From Plicaturopsis crispa FD-325 SS-3 (lineage: Eukaryota > Basidiomycota > Agaricomycetes > Amylocorticiales > Amylocorticiaceae): a stretch of 64,000 nucleotides of DNA. How positions within the stretch are numbered: position 1 is the stretch's first letter; each line of letters starts with the position of its first letter. The DNA lies in contig KN832567.1 in the NCBI GenBank assembly GCA_000827205.1, positions 199,212 through 263,211 on the forward strand, in the 5' to 3' direction. This document shows positions 33,035 through 43,725 of the stretch, one piece after another. The translations under genes were made by a program, and so were the position numbers. The notes beneath the pieces were generated by a model, which saw only the letters and a list, made by a program, of their open reading frames with translations, was not told where the DNA came from and searched no databases.

Positions 33035-34633
33035 ATGATGACTGACGTCTTCGCGAACTTTCCCACTATCAAGCGCGTTCGCTGGTTCAATCTGGGTGTC
33101 TTGGTCGTCACGCCCGCCTTGGCCCTGTATGGCTGGCATACGACTCCGATGCAGCAGAAAACCGCCATCGCTGCGTTGCTATACTATTTGTTCTCCATGC
33201 TCGGTCAGTATATATCCAACGTCGCGTTCTGACTTCCCACACTGACCCTAAAGGCTATTTAGGCATAACCGCAGGTAGGCTCGTCCTCGGGGCCGACAGT
33301 ACAGTGACTGAAGACTTCGTGATTTACAGGTTACCATCGATTGTGGTCTCACCGCGCGTACAATGCATCTCTGCCTCTTCAGTTACTTCTCATGGCTGGG
33401 GGTACGAGTGCAGTCCAAGGCTCATGCTACTGGTGGGCGCGGCGTCATAGGTCTCACCATCGCCACACCGACACCGACCTCGACCCGTATAATGCGCAGA
33501 GAGGACTTCTCTGGACACATATCGGGTGGATGTTGTTCGAGACCGATCTTAAAACCGGCTCCGCGGATGTGTCTGATCTACGGAAGGACGCCCTGGTACA
33601 ATGGCAGCACCGGTGGTACTTCACCCTGTTGACTGTCTTTGGCTACATTCTACCCGCGGTGATCCCTGGCGTACTCTGGGGCGACTGGAAGGGCGGGTTT
33701 TATTTCGTCGGAGCGCTTCGACTGACTCTCTGTCACCATGTAAGTCTAGCCTATAGAGTATACGCGGCAGTCAGAAATGCTCACATCCAGCCGCTTCTTG
33801 GACAGTGTACTTTCTGCATCAATTCCATCGCTCACCAGCTCGGCGATACACCCTACGACGACAAAATTTCGCCGCGGGATCACTTGATCTCTGCCATCGT
33901 CACCTTGGGCGAGGGATACCACAATTTCCACCACCAGTTCCCCGTAAGCATATCGATGGCATGCGCACCACTCTGAGTACAATACTGATCATTTTCTACA
34001 GATGGACTACCGCAACGCTTTCCGGTGGTACCAGTACGACCCCACCAAGTGGTTCATCGCTGCGTGCAGGCTTACGGGCTTTGCGAGAGATCTACGCGTG
34101 TTCCCGAGTAACGAGGTCGAGAAGGGCGCGTTGTCGATGAAGCTTAAGCAGCTTAAGGAGGTTCAGGATGGCCTCGCGTGGCCTGTCCCATCCGACAAGC
34201 TGCCCGTCGTTTCATGGGAGTCTTGTACGCCTGTCCTTTGAGTACTTTCGTCCGCTTCATCTCACTTACCGCATCCCGTAGTCCAAGAAGAATCAAAAAG
34301 TCGTCCGCTTCTCCTCATCTCGGGCTTCATACATGATGCCTCCGACTTCGTCGACCGACACCCCGGTGGCCGTTCGCTGATCACCAGCAGTACAGGGAAA
34401 GACATGACCGCTCCGTTCTTCGGTGGCATATACGCGCATTCTCATGCGGCGCACAACGTGCGTTCCCTCTCCTCTATATCTATATCCTCGCTAATTGGAG
34501 TCTTTAGCTCCTCGCCATGATGCGCGTGGGCATATTGGATGGAGGCGTAGAGGCGCCCGCAGAGCATACGATTCCTCCAGCACAGAGGCTCTTCATCGCC
34601 GAAGCCTACAAATCTAAGGGCACTGCCACTTAG
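33035..34633 (+). CDS. OLE1: Delta-9 acyl-CoA desaturase with cytochrome b5 domain
   Basis: Makes monounsaturated fatty acids (oleoyl/palmitoleoyl-CoA) in the ER membrane. Exons from 33035, 33263-33274 (a 12-base microexon), 33330, 33806, about 34002 and about 34283 join in phase and end at 34631-34633. The three histidine boxes are present: HRLWSH, HRSHH and HNFHH. Four membrane helices include WFNLGVLVVTPALALYGW and FTLLTVFGYILPAVIPGVLW. The C-terminus is a cytochrome b5 domain with the heme motif HPGGRSLI and a second His in YAHSHAAH. This desaturase-b5 fusion is the standard fungal Ole1 layout. The N-terminus is short but starts right before the conserved RWFN segment. Confidence 0.92.
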
Positions 34634-35036
34634 TGGGCTGTGACTCGTTCTTTCGTCATTCACTTATTATCTTCGCATAGATTTCCTTCGAAAACAATTA
34701 TACTATGCATGTACCTTTAAACTGTCAAATCTATCCACAACGATATTGCTATAACATGTACTTACCATCATCTATCTCGCGCGCTTTGATCGCTATGTTC
34801 TCTTGCCAGTGCTGCGAAAATGCATATGTGAGTTTTCGGTCGAGGGATAGGCCGACGGTGTGCTCATCCTGCTGGTATAGGACCTGCAGAGGACTAACTA
34901 TAACGCTCATGCCAGTGCGTGCTGAAAGGTTGTACACGTTGACGTCGCTGAACATTGAGCATGCGAAATTCCAACATATATTCGTTCTCATAAACCATAA
35001 CAATGCATGACCACATACATACAATCATACGCGCCC
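34634..35036. other. Intergenic region, convergent 3' ends
   Basis: A/T-richer spacer between the desaturase (plus) and the nuclease-like gene (minus). It holds both 3' ends; nothing else supported. Confidence 0.4.
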
Positions 35037-36543
35037 TTAAGCATTATTCCCTAGCCGCCTTTTCGCCTGGGCCCTTGTGTTCCTGCTGGGACCGCCCGGT
35101 ACAGGCAACAGACTAACATCAGCGGCGGCATCATTGCCATGGCCGCTCGCCTGAGCTGATCCCTGAGCAGTTGATCCCGTCTCCACCCTCGCTCGCTTGG
35201 GCGCAGTCGCTCTGCGAGGAGTCCTGCTGGGACCCGGGGCGTTCGATGGGCCGCTGCCTTCGTCTTCATCATCGCCACCCTCTGTCTCCGTGCGAGAGCG
35301 TTTCCTCGTGGAGGGTTTCGCAGCGGACTTCGGCTGCCTCCTCTTGCTGGGTCCCGCTTTCGTCGGGGTTTTGTCATTATCGCCGTCCTCCTGCATCAGA
35401 CGTACAGAGCTGCGGGAGGGCTTTTTACCGGTTTTTCGGGCTTTGGGCGTTTCCCCGTGGGCCGCCTGGACAATACTGGACGATGAACGTAGAATGCGAT
35501 CAGACGGTATGATACAGGCCATATGATTGTGAACGTACTCGAGATTAACACCTGGCTCCCAGCTGTGCATGGGAAGGTCCAAATACGAGATATTAGGTGT
35601 CGGTACCTCGAACGGAGAGTCGGGGAGTATGTCCAGAGCCTGAGCCATCCATGCTAGGACATGAGCCGGCGTCAAGGTGTCGTGACTGTACGTGTTGGAT
35701 ATATAGAGGATGTTCTTCCCTTCCAAGACCGCACGATAGAAAAATATGGTGGACTCATATGAGGATAAAAAGGCATAGACTGCGTCGCGGGAGATTAACT
35801 GAGAGAAAACCTAAGCAGAATACATATCGTAAGGCGAACTCGGAAGATAATGCGAGTGACGTACTTGGACAAGAATTTTAGTCTCCTTGTTGATTTCTGA
35901 CCCATCGTCGACTGGCCATTTGAAAGGAAAAGCGATTTGCTCTCCTTGATCATCGTAAAAGACCGCTTGCATGTCTTGGAAGGTCCCAGAGGGCAATGAA
36001 TTGCCCGTCTTGAATTCAAAGATGGCGCTTATGAGTCGCAAGACTTGGCCTCGAACCCAGGGGTCCTTGATGAGCTCCAAGTCCGGTGTCGGAAGATTCT
36101 TCCGCGTAAAAGCAGCTCCTGTCCATGGGGAGTCGGTAAGGGGGCTCGTCGACTTTCTAATAATCCTACGGATGGCAGCTCGAAGACCGGATAAGGCAGG
36201 GTCCCCAAAAACCCGCCTCCACCAGTATACGCTATCTTCCTCCCGGCAGATTGTTGGGCAAGTTGCTATGAGTGCACTGAGGATCAACCTCGTTGCGCCA
36301 AGCCGCGTGGGGCTTATGGTCGTCATTGAGCTGGAGATCGCTCACCCACTGCTCGACAGCAGGGAGGAGTTGTTCGACGAGCTCTTCATGGTAGACGATA
36401 CCGTGAAGCTTACGCTCCGCGTCATAGTTGAACTCGAAATCGGAGATTCCACGCGTGGAGCTGGTTATGGTCGGGCTGTACATCTCGGGGGCGAAAGGTG
36501 GGCTCGTGTGCAATATATCGTAGAGGCTGATGGGTTCAGACAT
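35037..36543 (-). CDS. PD-(D/E)XK-nuclease-like gene with a frame break
   Basis: Paralogue of the gene at 2170. The start MSEPISLYDILHTSPPF is at 36543. The motifs of the family are conserved: LPTPDLELI, then IFEFKTGNSLP, then QVFSQLISRDAVYAF, fitting PD...ExK...Qxxx(Y). One intron (about 35863-35812) matches the paralogue's intron. A disordered Lys/Arg/Ser-rich tail (SKRRQPKSAAKPSTRKRS, PKRARVE) with nuclear-localisation-like clusters ends RRLGNNA. Near 36240-36250 the frame changes from PNNLPGGR to CREEDSVYWW without room for an intron; a one-base difference in a short G run explains it, either a real mutation or a sequencing error. It is head-to-head with the kinase-like gene at 37431. Confidence 0.62.
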
Positions 36544-37430
36544 GGTGAAGTAGGATCAAGGCGAGGGGGTGGGTGGGCCGTATGTTCTGGGACATCGCTA
36601 CTATGATTCTGCTGATTAAATAGAGAAAAAGAGGGGTCTGCTCGCGTACCGAGCATAGAATACAAGCACAACATATTGCGTAGAGGAAAGCACCGGGCCA
36701 AAACGACGATTCCACGCAAACTGACAACCGTCCAGTGCGTCTGTTATCGTGTCTTTTTTGTATTTCTCTGCCTACGCAACCTCAAATGTTAGGAACATTA
36801 TTGTGCACATGAGCGGTTCAATCTGCACTAACCATATTGAAGTCAGTTTTTTTGTTGTAGCGCGCGCCGGTATTGAGGATAAGAACTTCCCGACAAACCA
36901 AAATCCTTCAGGATAACACCACGGCCCAGTGCAGAGTGACTTCTAAGCGGAGTTACGGAGATAAGCTCAGGAATACTATAAGGCAAGAGACAAATGGAAC
37001 TTCAATTGTACGACAATATGTGCAGTGGGACCTACATGCGCCTATAAACACCCACAGCGATCACATCAGTTCGTGATTTCAGCTGGCGTTGTATGATGGA
37101 AGGTTAATTGCAATCGTATGAATAAGGCTAGACCAGGACATAGCGCATGTAAGGCAAACCAGAGGAAACAAAAGCGACGCCTAAAAGAGGATGAAGGAGA
37201 GAAGACGCACTGGCAGTTCAAACGCCACATTTTTAGTATTACGCATCCTTCCTATGTCCGCGGCGTTCGACCTCGTGACTGATTCGGAATCGGAAATCCG
37301 CGCCTTGTCCGCGCCACAATATTTCGCAACATGAAAGGGTTCAACTTCCTTCCAACTTGAACCTCGACTGCATCATTCAGCATCCTCGTTCCTCCCACTT
37401 TTTCCCTCGCATTTTCTCGTTGTCTCTACG
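36544..37430. promoter_or_regulatory. Divergent promoter region, nuclease-like / kinase-like pair
   Basis: 887 bases between start codons at 36543 (minus) and 37431 (plus), nearly the same size as the 896-base gap at the other divergent pair. No coding frame is supported. Confidence 0.5.
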
Positions 37431-38474
37431 ATGCCTCTCCAGGAAATGTCTGCACTTCGTATCGAGGGCCCAAATGGCCCTATCATTCTACGAAACATCA
37501 AACGCTCTCGTTCCGTTACTAGTACTCCTCTTGCCACTGCAACTGTCAGCAGCACCATCCAGGACAATATGCACTGCAAGGTCTATCGTGCGTCGATCAA
37601 CGGACATGATGTCGTCATCAAACTTTCCGTGCCTCACCGAAAGGACCCTCGTTCTTTCGCCGATCTCGAAATGGAGGGGAAAGTGTACAGCGATTCCTTG
37701 CGCGACCTCCAGGGCACTGTGATCCCCCGCTCGTACGGTTTCTATCGGGGCTCGGATGCGAGTCGTCGGAAGATTTGCTGCCTGGTTATGGAGGACTGTG
37801 GCGACCCAGTACAATTCCTCGATAAACTGGACGACGCCGACAAGTGAGTGTTGTCGTCTATTGACCATGGGTTTCGATTGCTCACGAGTAAAATCAGGCT
37901 CCAAGTAATGCAGCATCTTGCTGCTGTACACGCCAAGGGGTACCGGCTTCGCGACTTTGCAGAACGCAACGTCGTAGGGCGAGGTGGCGCCTACCGTCTC
38001 ATCGATTTCCATGATATGGAAATCCACGATAAATGCAAATGGGACGGCGACCTGCATGCAGGAGAGCCCAGGCTTTCAATGCGGATTCGTTGCAACTACA
38101 TGCTCGTCCGGGGGACGGATATGCATTTCTGGCCCTCATGTACGACTCTGTTTCTCGTGTACCCTCCAATTCCAATTTCTGCGCTAACTAACGCTTCCTT
38201 CCCCTCAGTCTATCCGGCGATCCACGTCTCCATCGGAGGACAGACGTACCACAAAGCGCGACTGCCGCCACAGGAAACCATCGATGCGCTCCTGCAGGAT
38301 GTGGATCTGGGGTACATCGCGTGCAATAGGCCTATCGTAGCACGTTGGCTGTACGAGTATCAACGCTCCGTCGATGACGGCACCGCTGTGAGCGTGCAGG
38401 ATTACAAGCGCAGTATGCCGGCACTACCCAGGAAGCCGCCCCGGAAAGCGGTCGTCCTCCCATATGATGATTAG
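37431..38474 (+). CDS. Atypical protein-kinase-like gene (copy N)
   Basis: Exons 37431-37843, 37898-38139 and 38209-38474 join in phase and encode about 306 residues. Exon 1: LRIEGPNGPIILRNIKRSRS (family N-terminus), VVIKLSVP (ATP lysine), DLEMEGKVY (helix C Glu) and the hinge CCLVMEDCGDPV. Exon 2: catalytic loop HAKGYRLRDFAERNVV and metal site YRLIDFHD, then KCKWDGDLH. Exon 3: SIGGQTYHKARLPPQETIDA and a Lys/Arg-rich end PRKPPRKAVVLPYDD. It is the best-preserved member of this subgroup, with every catalytic residue in place. It is head-to-head with the nuclease-like gene at 36543. Substrate unknown. Confidence 0.82.
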
Positions 38475-38783
38475 TGCGTGCATTTTGACGATTCATCCTG
38501 GTGTCGACGAGGGCTGACGCGTCGTCGCTTCCAGACTTCTCATTAGTCTGTTTTCTATCCTTGCTGTTGTTCTGTTGCTATCGATTGTTTTCGTGCTGTG
38601 TATCCCCGTCATCTCTAATGTTCGTTGGCTTGTTTTCTCTATAAATTATTATCGTACGCATAATGCGCGAATCTCCCATATACAACATAGTAGGATTTAG
38701 ATACTTATGCACCCCTCAATCATTCATACTGACAAGCCGTCCGCGTCCTGGCTTGTAAGTAGCCTTCGGTTCGCTACCTTAAA
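38472..38783. repeat. Duplicated 3' flank, copy beside kinase-like N
   Basis: Reads in parallel with 41974-42272 with scattered substitutions and one short gap, including tacaacatagtaggatttag and gacaagccgtccgcgtcctg. It shows that the duplication reached well beyond the coding exons. Confidence 0.8.
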
Positions 38784-39298
38784 CATTGACTAATTAGTTA
38801 TGATTTCACCCATGGTACTGAGTGCTGTCGCCTGTACGGTACTACATACCGTACATGGTCTATGTAGATTTCTCTGAGTGAATGAAAGGGCCAAGCCGGT
38901 GTAGGTAGCAAAAGAGGGTTCGGTCAGTAGTTGCGGTCAGGTTTCATTCTGACCGTACCCGCAAAAAGAGGGTTTGCTTTGCAGTTCGTTTCCAGTCCCG
39001 TCCAGCCAAATTTCGCGAGTCTCCTCAGTAGATCCGGCGTAGGCTTGGTCGGAAGACGCGTTTTGAGCTCGGTCAAACAGTCCGGAGGCCGCAATCCCAT
39101 TAAATCGAAAAAAACTGCCACCGGTGCGCGTCAAGTTTCCAGCGCGCCATTTGCCACCGAGCACGTGAGTAGGCCACGCACGACGCGTGACCCGACGGCA
39201 GTCAGTCGCCACAGAATTTCTCTCTTCCTGTTACTTCAAAGATCAAACTCCAACTTGTTCGTTGACCGATCTCTTCAAACTCTCTCGTCTTCCCCACC
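38475..39298. other. Intergenic region with duplicated 3' flank and shared promoter block
   Basis: Bases 38472-38783 are nearly identical to 41974-42272 (3' flank of copy P). The stretch 39114-39170 is a promoter block shared with copy P. No gene in between. Confidence 0.6.
39114..39170 (+). promoter_or_regulatory. Conserved promoter block with CACGTG, upstream of copy O
   Basis: Almost identical to 40628-40684 upstream of copy P. It includes gcgcgccatttgccaccgag followed by the E-box cacgtg, a site type bound by bHLH factors. It lies about 130 bases before the start codon of copy O. Confidence 0.55.
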
Positions 39299-40686
39299 AT
39301 GCCTCTCACCGAAGCGTCCAGCCTGCGCATCGAGCGTCCCGGCGGAGCTCCTTACATTCTACGAAACATCAAACGCTCTCGACACGTTTTGCGCACCCCT
39401 CAAGCCACCGCCACCGTCAACAGCATCATCCAAGACAACCCCCACTGCACCGTATACCGCGCATCGATCAATGGCCACGACGTCGTCTTGAAGGTCTCAG
39501 TCCCTAAACGGAGTGGTGACTCTCGCTCCTTTGATGATCTCGAGAAGGAGGGGAAAGTCTACAGCCGCGAACTACGGGACCTGCAAGGGACCGCCATCCC
39601 TCGGTCGTACGGTTTCTACAGAGGCTCGGACGCGGGCAGGCGGAAAGTATGCTGCCTTGTGATGGAGGATTGTGGCGACACGGTGGCGTTCTTCGATAGA
39701 TTAGACCCCGCTGACAAGTGAGTCCCGTCCCTCTGTCAGCGTCAAATACGAATTTTGCAGCTTGCTCACTGAGTTCGTTCAGGGTGAAGGTGATGCAGAA
39801 CCTAGCCGCCGTGCACGGGAAGGGCTACCGCCTCTGCGACTTCGCGGAGCGGAACGTCGTGAGCCGCGATGGCGACTACCGCCTCATCGACCTGCATGAG
39901 ATTGAAGTGCACGATAAATGCAAATGGGATGGGGACCTCCGCGTGAACGATCCGGAAGCGCTCGAAGATATCTGCTGCGACCACATTCTCGTCACAGGGC
40001 TCGACATGAACTTCTGGCCGTCGTGTATGTCCCCGCATTCTTCGCCGTTCCGCTCTCTAGCTAATCGATGATCGCGCAATGTGCATGCAGTTAATCCGAA
40101 TCGCGAGGTCAGCATTGGTGGGAAGGTCTTCCAGAAATCGCGGTACCCGCCACAGGAAGCTATCGACGCGCTCCTGCAGGGGGTGGACTCCCGCTATCTC
40201 GAATGCAACTTGCCTACCGTGACGAAATGGCTGCTCCAGTACAAACTCGACCTCGATAACGGCACCGCTGTGAGCCTGCAGGATTACAAGCGCGATATGC
40301 CAGAGCTGCCGAGGAAGCCGCCCAATCGAGTGTTCGCGCGCCGAAATAATGAATGGTGTGTGTTCTCAAGTTCGCCGTTGATTAGGTCTAACATGCTGCA
40401 TACGTTCCAGAAGAATAATTGCCATGTCTTTCCAGTCGTCTTGCTGTATACCCTCTCTGCTCTCTTGACTGCTATCGATTGTTTTCGTGCTTTGTATCCC
40501 GCGTCCTATATCATATCTGATGTTTGCTGGATTGTCTTCTGTATGCTCTGGTCGTACATGCGTCAAATGTACGAATCTTCTCTGCGCAATTTGGATGTGT
40601 GCGTAAGACTGTTGCGAAAGCACTGGTACTGCCACCAGTGCGCGTCAAATTTGCAGCGCGCCATTTGCCACCGAGCACGTGAGTGA
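39299..40686 (+). CDS. Atypical protein-kinase-like gene (copy O), stop shifted downstream
   Basis: Exons 39299-39717 and 39783-40024, and a last exon from 40091. Key residues are present: VVLKVSVP, DLEKEGKVY, HGKGYRLCDFAERNVV; the metal-site motif is LIDLHE rather than LIDFHD. The family end expected near PRKPPNRVFARRNNEW lacks the usual stop. The frame runs on about 110 codons, through sequence that aligns with the 3' flank of copy N (for example gctatcgattgttttcgtgc), to 40686. So either the stop was lost or an intron begins at the gtgtgtg near 40356. Its promoter carries the shared CACGTG block. Confidence 0.7.
40628..40684 (+). promoter_or_regulatory. Conserved promoter block with CACGTG, upstream of copy P
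   Basis: Second copy of the 39114-39170 block, about 95 bases before the copy P start codon. It overlaps the extended reading frame of copy O. Confidence 0.55.
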
Positions 40687-40778
40687 CGCGTGACGCGACC
40701 GCAGCGTTCATTTTCCGAGCTTCAAGCCTTTCAAGCCTTTCAGAGACTTTCACACTTCATTTTTCTACCCGTTTGCTT

Positions 40779-41958
40779 ATGTCTATCCCAGAAGCCTCGC
40801 AACTTCGTATACAGCTCCCCGACGGCGATCCTCTAACTCTGCGCAACGTCAAACGCTCGCGCGCGTTCACCGAAGCCACCGCTACCGTCTACGCGACCGT
40901 CCAGGTATATCGTGCAGCCGTCTACCGCGCGTCAATCGACGGGCAGAACGTCGTCCTGAAGGTCTCCGTGCCTAACAAACGCGACAGCGCGCCTTTCGAC
41001 AAAGTCGAAGCCGAGGGGAAGGTGTACCGCGGCACTTTGAGTGGCCTCCAAGGCACCGTGGTTCCACGCTTGTACGGGTTCTATCGGGGCTCGGACGCGC
41101 GCAGGCGGAAGATTTGCTGTCTGGTTATGGAGGACTGTGGCGACCCGGTACAATTCCTCGATAAATTGGAGGACGCCGACAAGTGAGTGTTCAAGTTGTC
41201 GTCTGTTGATTGACCATGGGTTTCGATTGCTCATATGGAGTAAAATCATCAAGGCTCCAAGTAATGCAGCATCTCGCTGCCGTACACGCGCAGGGTTACC
41301 GGCTTCGCCACTTTTCCGAACGCAACGTCGTAGGGCGACGTGGCGCCTACCGTCTCATCGACTTCCACCACATGGAAATCCACGACAAATGCAAATGGGA
41401 CGGCGACCTGCATGCGGGAGAGCCCAGGCTGTCAATGCAGCTTCGTTGCAACTACATGCTCGTCCGGGGGACGGACATGCATTTCTGGCCGTCATGTACG
41501 TCGTTTCCCGTGTAGCCCCCCGTTTCCCGTGTAGCCCCCCGTTTCCCGTGTAACCCCCCGTTTCCCGTGTAACCCCCCGTTTCCCATGTAACCCCCCGTT
41601 TCCCGTGTAACCCCCCGTTTCCCGTGTGACCCCCCGTTTCCCGTGTAACCCCCCATTTCCCGGCTCACTGACACTTCCTTCCTTCCCCCCAGTCTATCCG
41701 GCGATCCACGTCTCCATCGGCGGCCAGACGTACCACAAAGCTCGATTGCCGCCCCAGGAGACTATTGATGCGCTCCTGCGGGGTGTGGATCTGGGGTACA
41801 TCGCGTGCAATAGGCCCGTCGTGGCACGTTGGCTGTACGACTATCAACGTTCCGTCGATGACGGCACCGCTATGAGCGTGCAGGATTACAAGCGCAGTAT
41901 GCCAGAGCTACCTAGGAAGCCGCCCCGGAAAGCGGTCGTCCTTCCTTATGATGATTAG
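40779..41958 (+). CDS. Kinase-like gene (copy P), probable pseudokinase
   Basis: Exons 40779-41182, 41254-41495 and 41693-41958. The ATP lysine (VVLKVSVP) and metal-site LIDFHH remain, but the catalytic loop reads HAQGYRLRHFSERNVV: His (CAC) stands where other copies have Asp (GAC). Phosphotransfer by the usual mechanism is therefore unlikely, although nucleotide binding may remain. Exon 1 is quite different from copy N, yet from about 41080 on, introns included, the two are very similar. Intron 2 is 197 bases against 69 in copy N because of a 19-base tandem array. The gene is otherwise open and spliceable. Confidence 0.78.
41501..41665. repeat. 19-base minisatellite inside intron 2 of copy P
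   Basis: About eight copies of a unit like gtttcccgtgtaacccccc, with single-base variants, followed by a partial copy. It ends just before the pyrimidine tract of the 3' splice site. Confidence 0.9.
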
Positions 41959-41973
41959 TGCGTGCATCTTAAT

Positions 41974-42272
41974 GATTAGTGCGTGCATTTTGACGATTCA
42001 TCCTGGTGTTGACGAGGCCTAACGCGTCGTGGCTTCCAGATTCCTCAATAGTCTGTTTTCTATCCTTGCTGTTGTTCTATTGCTTTCGTGCTGTGTATCC
42101 CCGTCATCTCTAGTGTTCGTTGGCTTGTTTTCTCTATAAATTATCATCGTACGCGTAATGCGCGAATCTCCCATGTACAACATAGTAGGATTTAGATACT
42201 TGTGCACCCCTCAATCACTCACACTGACAAGCCGTCCGCGTCCTGGCTTGTAAGTAGCCTTCGGTTCGCAAC
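41974..42272. repeat. Duplicated 3' flank, copy beside kinase-like P
   Basis: Partner of 38472-38783. Copy P has an extra partial duplication of tagtgcgtgcat right after its stop codon. Confidence 0.8.
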
Positions 42273-42565
42273 CTCAAAGTTATCCATGGCGCGTCAAACG
42301 CGCCTTTTTCACCGAAGCACGTGGGTAGCCAGTGCACTTAGATTGCGTAGGGAAGAGTCGCGCATTATGCATATCATGAAAAATCAGAGGAAATACAATC
42401 CAAGGGGCACTAGAATTGACAGGGATATGCAGCACGAAAGCGATAGAAAAGCAGCGAGGATATGAAACAAACTATCGAGAAATCTGGGAGCCGGCCGCAA
42501 CGCGTCAGGCCTCGTAAACACGACATTATCTCTTTAAGTGCACGTACTATTCATCGTACGGGATA

Positions 42566-43624
42566 CTAATCATCGTACGGGAGGACCACCGCTTTCCTGG
42601 GTGGCTTCCTAGGCAGATCGGGCATACTGCGCTTGTAATCATGCACGCTCACAGCGGTGCCGTTGTCGACAGAGTCTTGATACTCGTGGAGCCAACGGGC
42701 CACGATATTCGTGTTGCACGAGACGTAGTCGAGGTCTACGTCCTGCAGGAGCGCGTCGATGGTCTCCTGGGGCGGCAATCGCCACTTATAGAACATTTGT
42801 TCACCGATGGAGACGTGTAGATCTGGGGAAACTGGGATGGAGGAAGCGAATGTCAGCACTGATCAAGAAGCTGGAAAGGTAACACGAGAAAGGGCATACA
42901 CAAAGGCCAGAAACCCATGTCTACGCCGCGGACGAGCAGGTAGTCGCAGCGAAGGTTGTTCGGCTCGAGCTCGCCAACATGCAGGTCCCCGTCCCATTTG
43001 CATTTATCGTGCACTTCTATATTGTGGAAACCAATGATGCGGTACTCGCCACCTCGGGTGACGACGTTGTGCTCGGAAAAGCGCTGGATACGGTAGCCTT
43101 TTTCGTGTACGGCAGCGAGATGCTGCATCACTTGAAGCCTGGATGATGTTACGCGGTCTGTGTATGAGCACTCGAAGCCCACAGGAAACAGACGATAGCA
43201 AGACTCACTTGTCGGCGTCCTCTAACTCATGGAGGAATTGGACCGGGTCGCCGCAGTCTTCCAACACGAGACAGCAGACCTTCCGCCGACTCGCGTCCGA
43301 GCCCCGATAGAAACCATACGAACGAGGGATCACAGTGCCTTGTAAGTCTCGCAACGCATTACCGTACACCCTCCCCTCCGCCTCGAGAGCATCGAAAGAA
43401 CGCGCATCACGTCGGTTGAGCACAGAAACCTTGATGACAACGTCTTGCCCGTCAATTGACGCGCGATAGACGTGGCGATACCCCGTTTTTTGAATGGCGC
43501 TCTCGACGGTGGCGGTGGCAAGAGGAGCACTGGTGACGCTGCGCGAGCGTTTGATGTTTCGGAGAGTTATAGGATCGCCCTCGGGGTATTCAATGCGAAG
43601 GTGGGAGGATTCTGCGAGATTCAT
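42566..43624 (-). CDS. Kinase-like gene (copy Q), probable pseudokinase
   Basis: Three exons read from 43624 to 42566. Exon 1 starts MNLAESSHLRIEYPEG and keeps the ATP lysine in VVIKVSVL and the helix C Glu in ALEAEGRVY. In exon 2 the catalytic loop reads HEKGYRIQRFSEHNVV, with Arg in place of the catalytic Asp. The metal site reads YRIIGFHN, with Gly for the second Asp. Both acidic residues needed for catalysis are thus absent although the frame is fully open. It ends PRKPPRKAVVLPYDD like copies N and P. It probably acts by binding rather than catalysis, if it acts at all. It converges on copy P. Confidence 0.8.
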
Positions 43625-43694
43625 GGTAGAGTGAAGAAGGGACAATGGATGGTACAAGTTTGAGGACAATGAGGGCCGAGCTTTGATTCTGGCG

Positions 43695-43725
43695 GGGGCT
43701 GACGCGGTCACGTGCCCTCGTGGCG
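43695..43725 (-). promoter_or_regulatory. CACGTG element upstream of copy Q
   Basis: On the minus strand, gccacgagggcacgtgaccg lies about 75-100 bases before the copy Q start codon. Its flanks resemble the block before copies O and P (ccaccgagcacgtgagtgac). Confidence 0.4.

Noticed and set aside
41501-41665. Regular short repeats resembling a CRISPR array
   Set aside because: Units are directly adjacent without unique spacers and lie in a fungal intron; it is a minisatellite.
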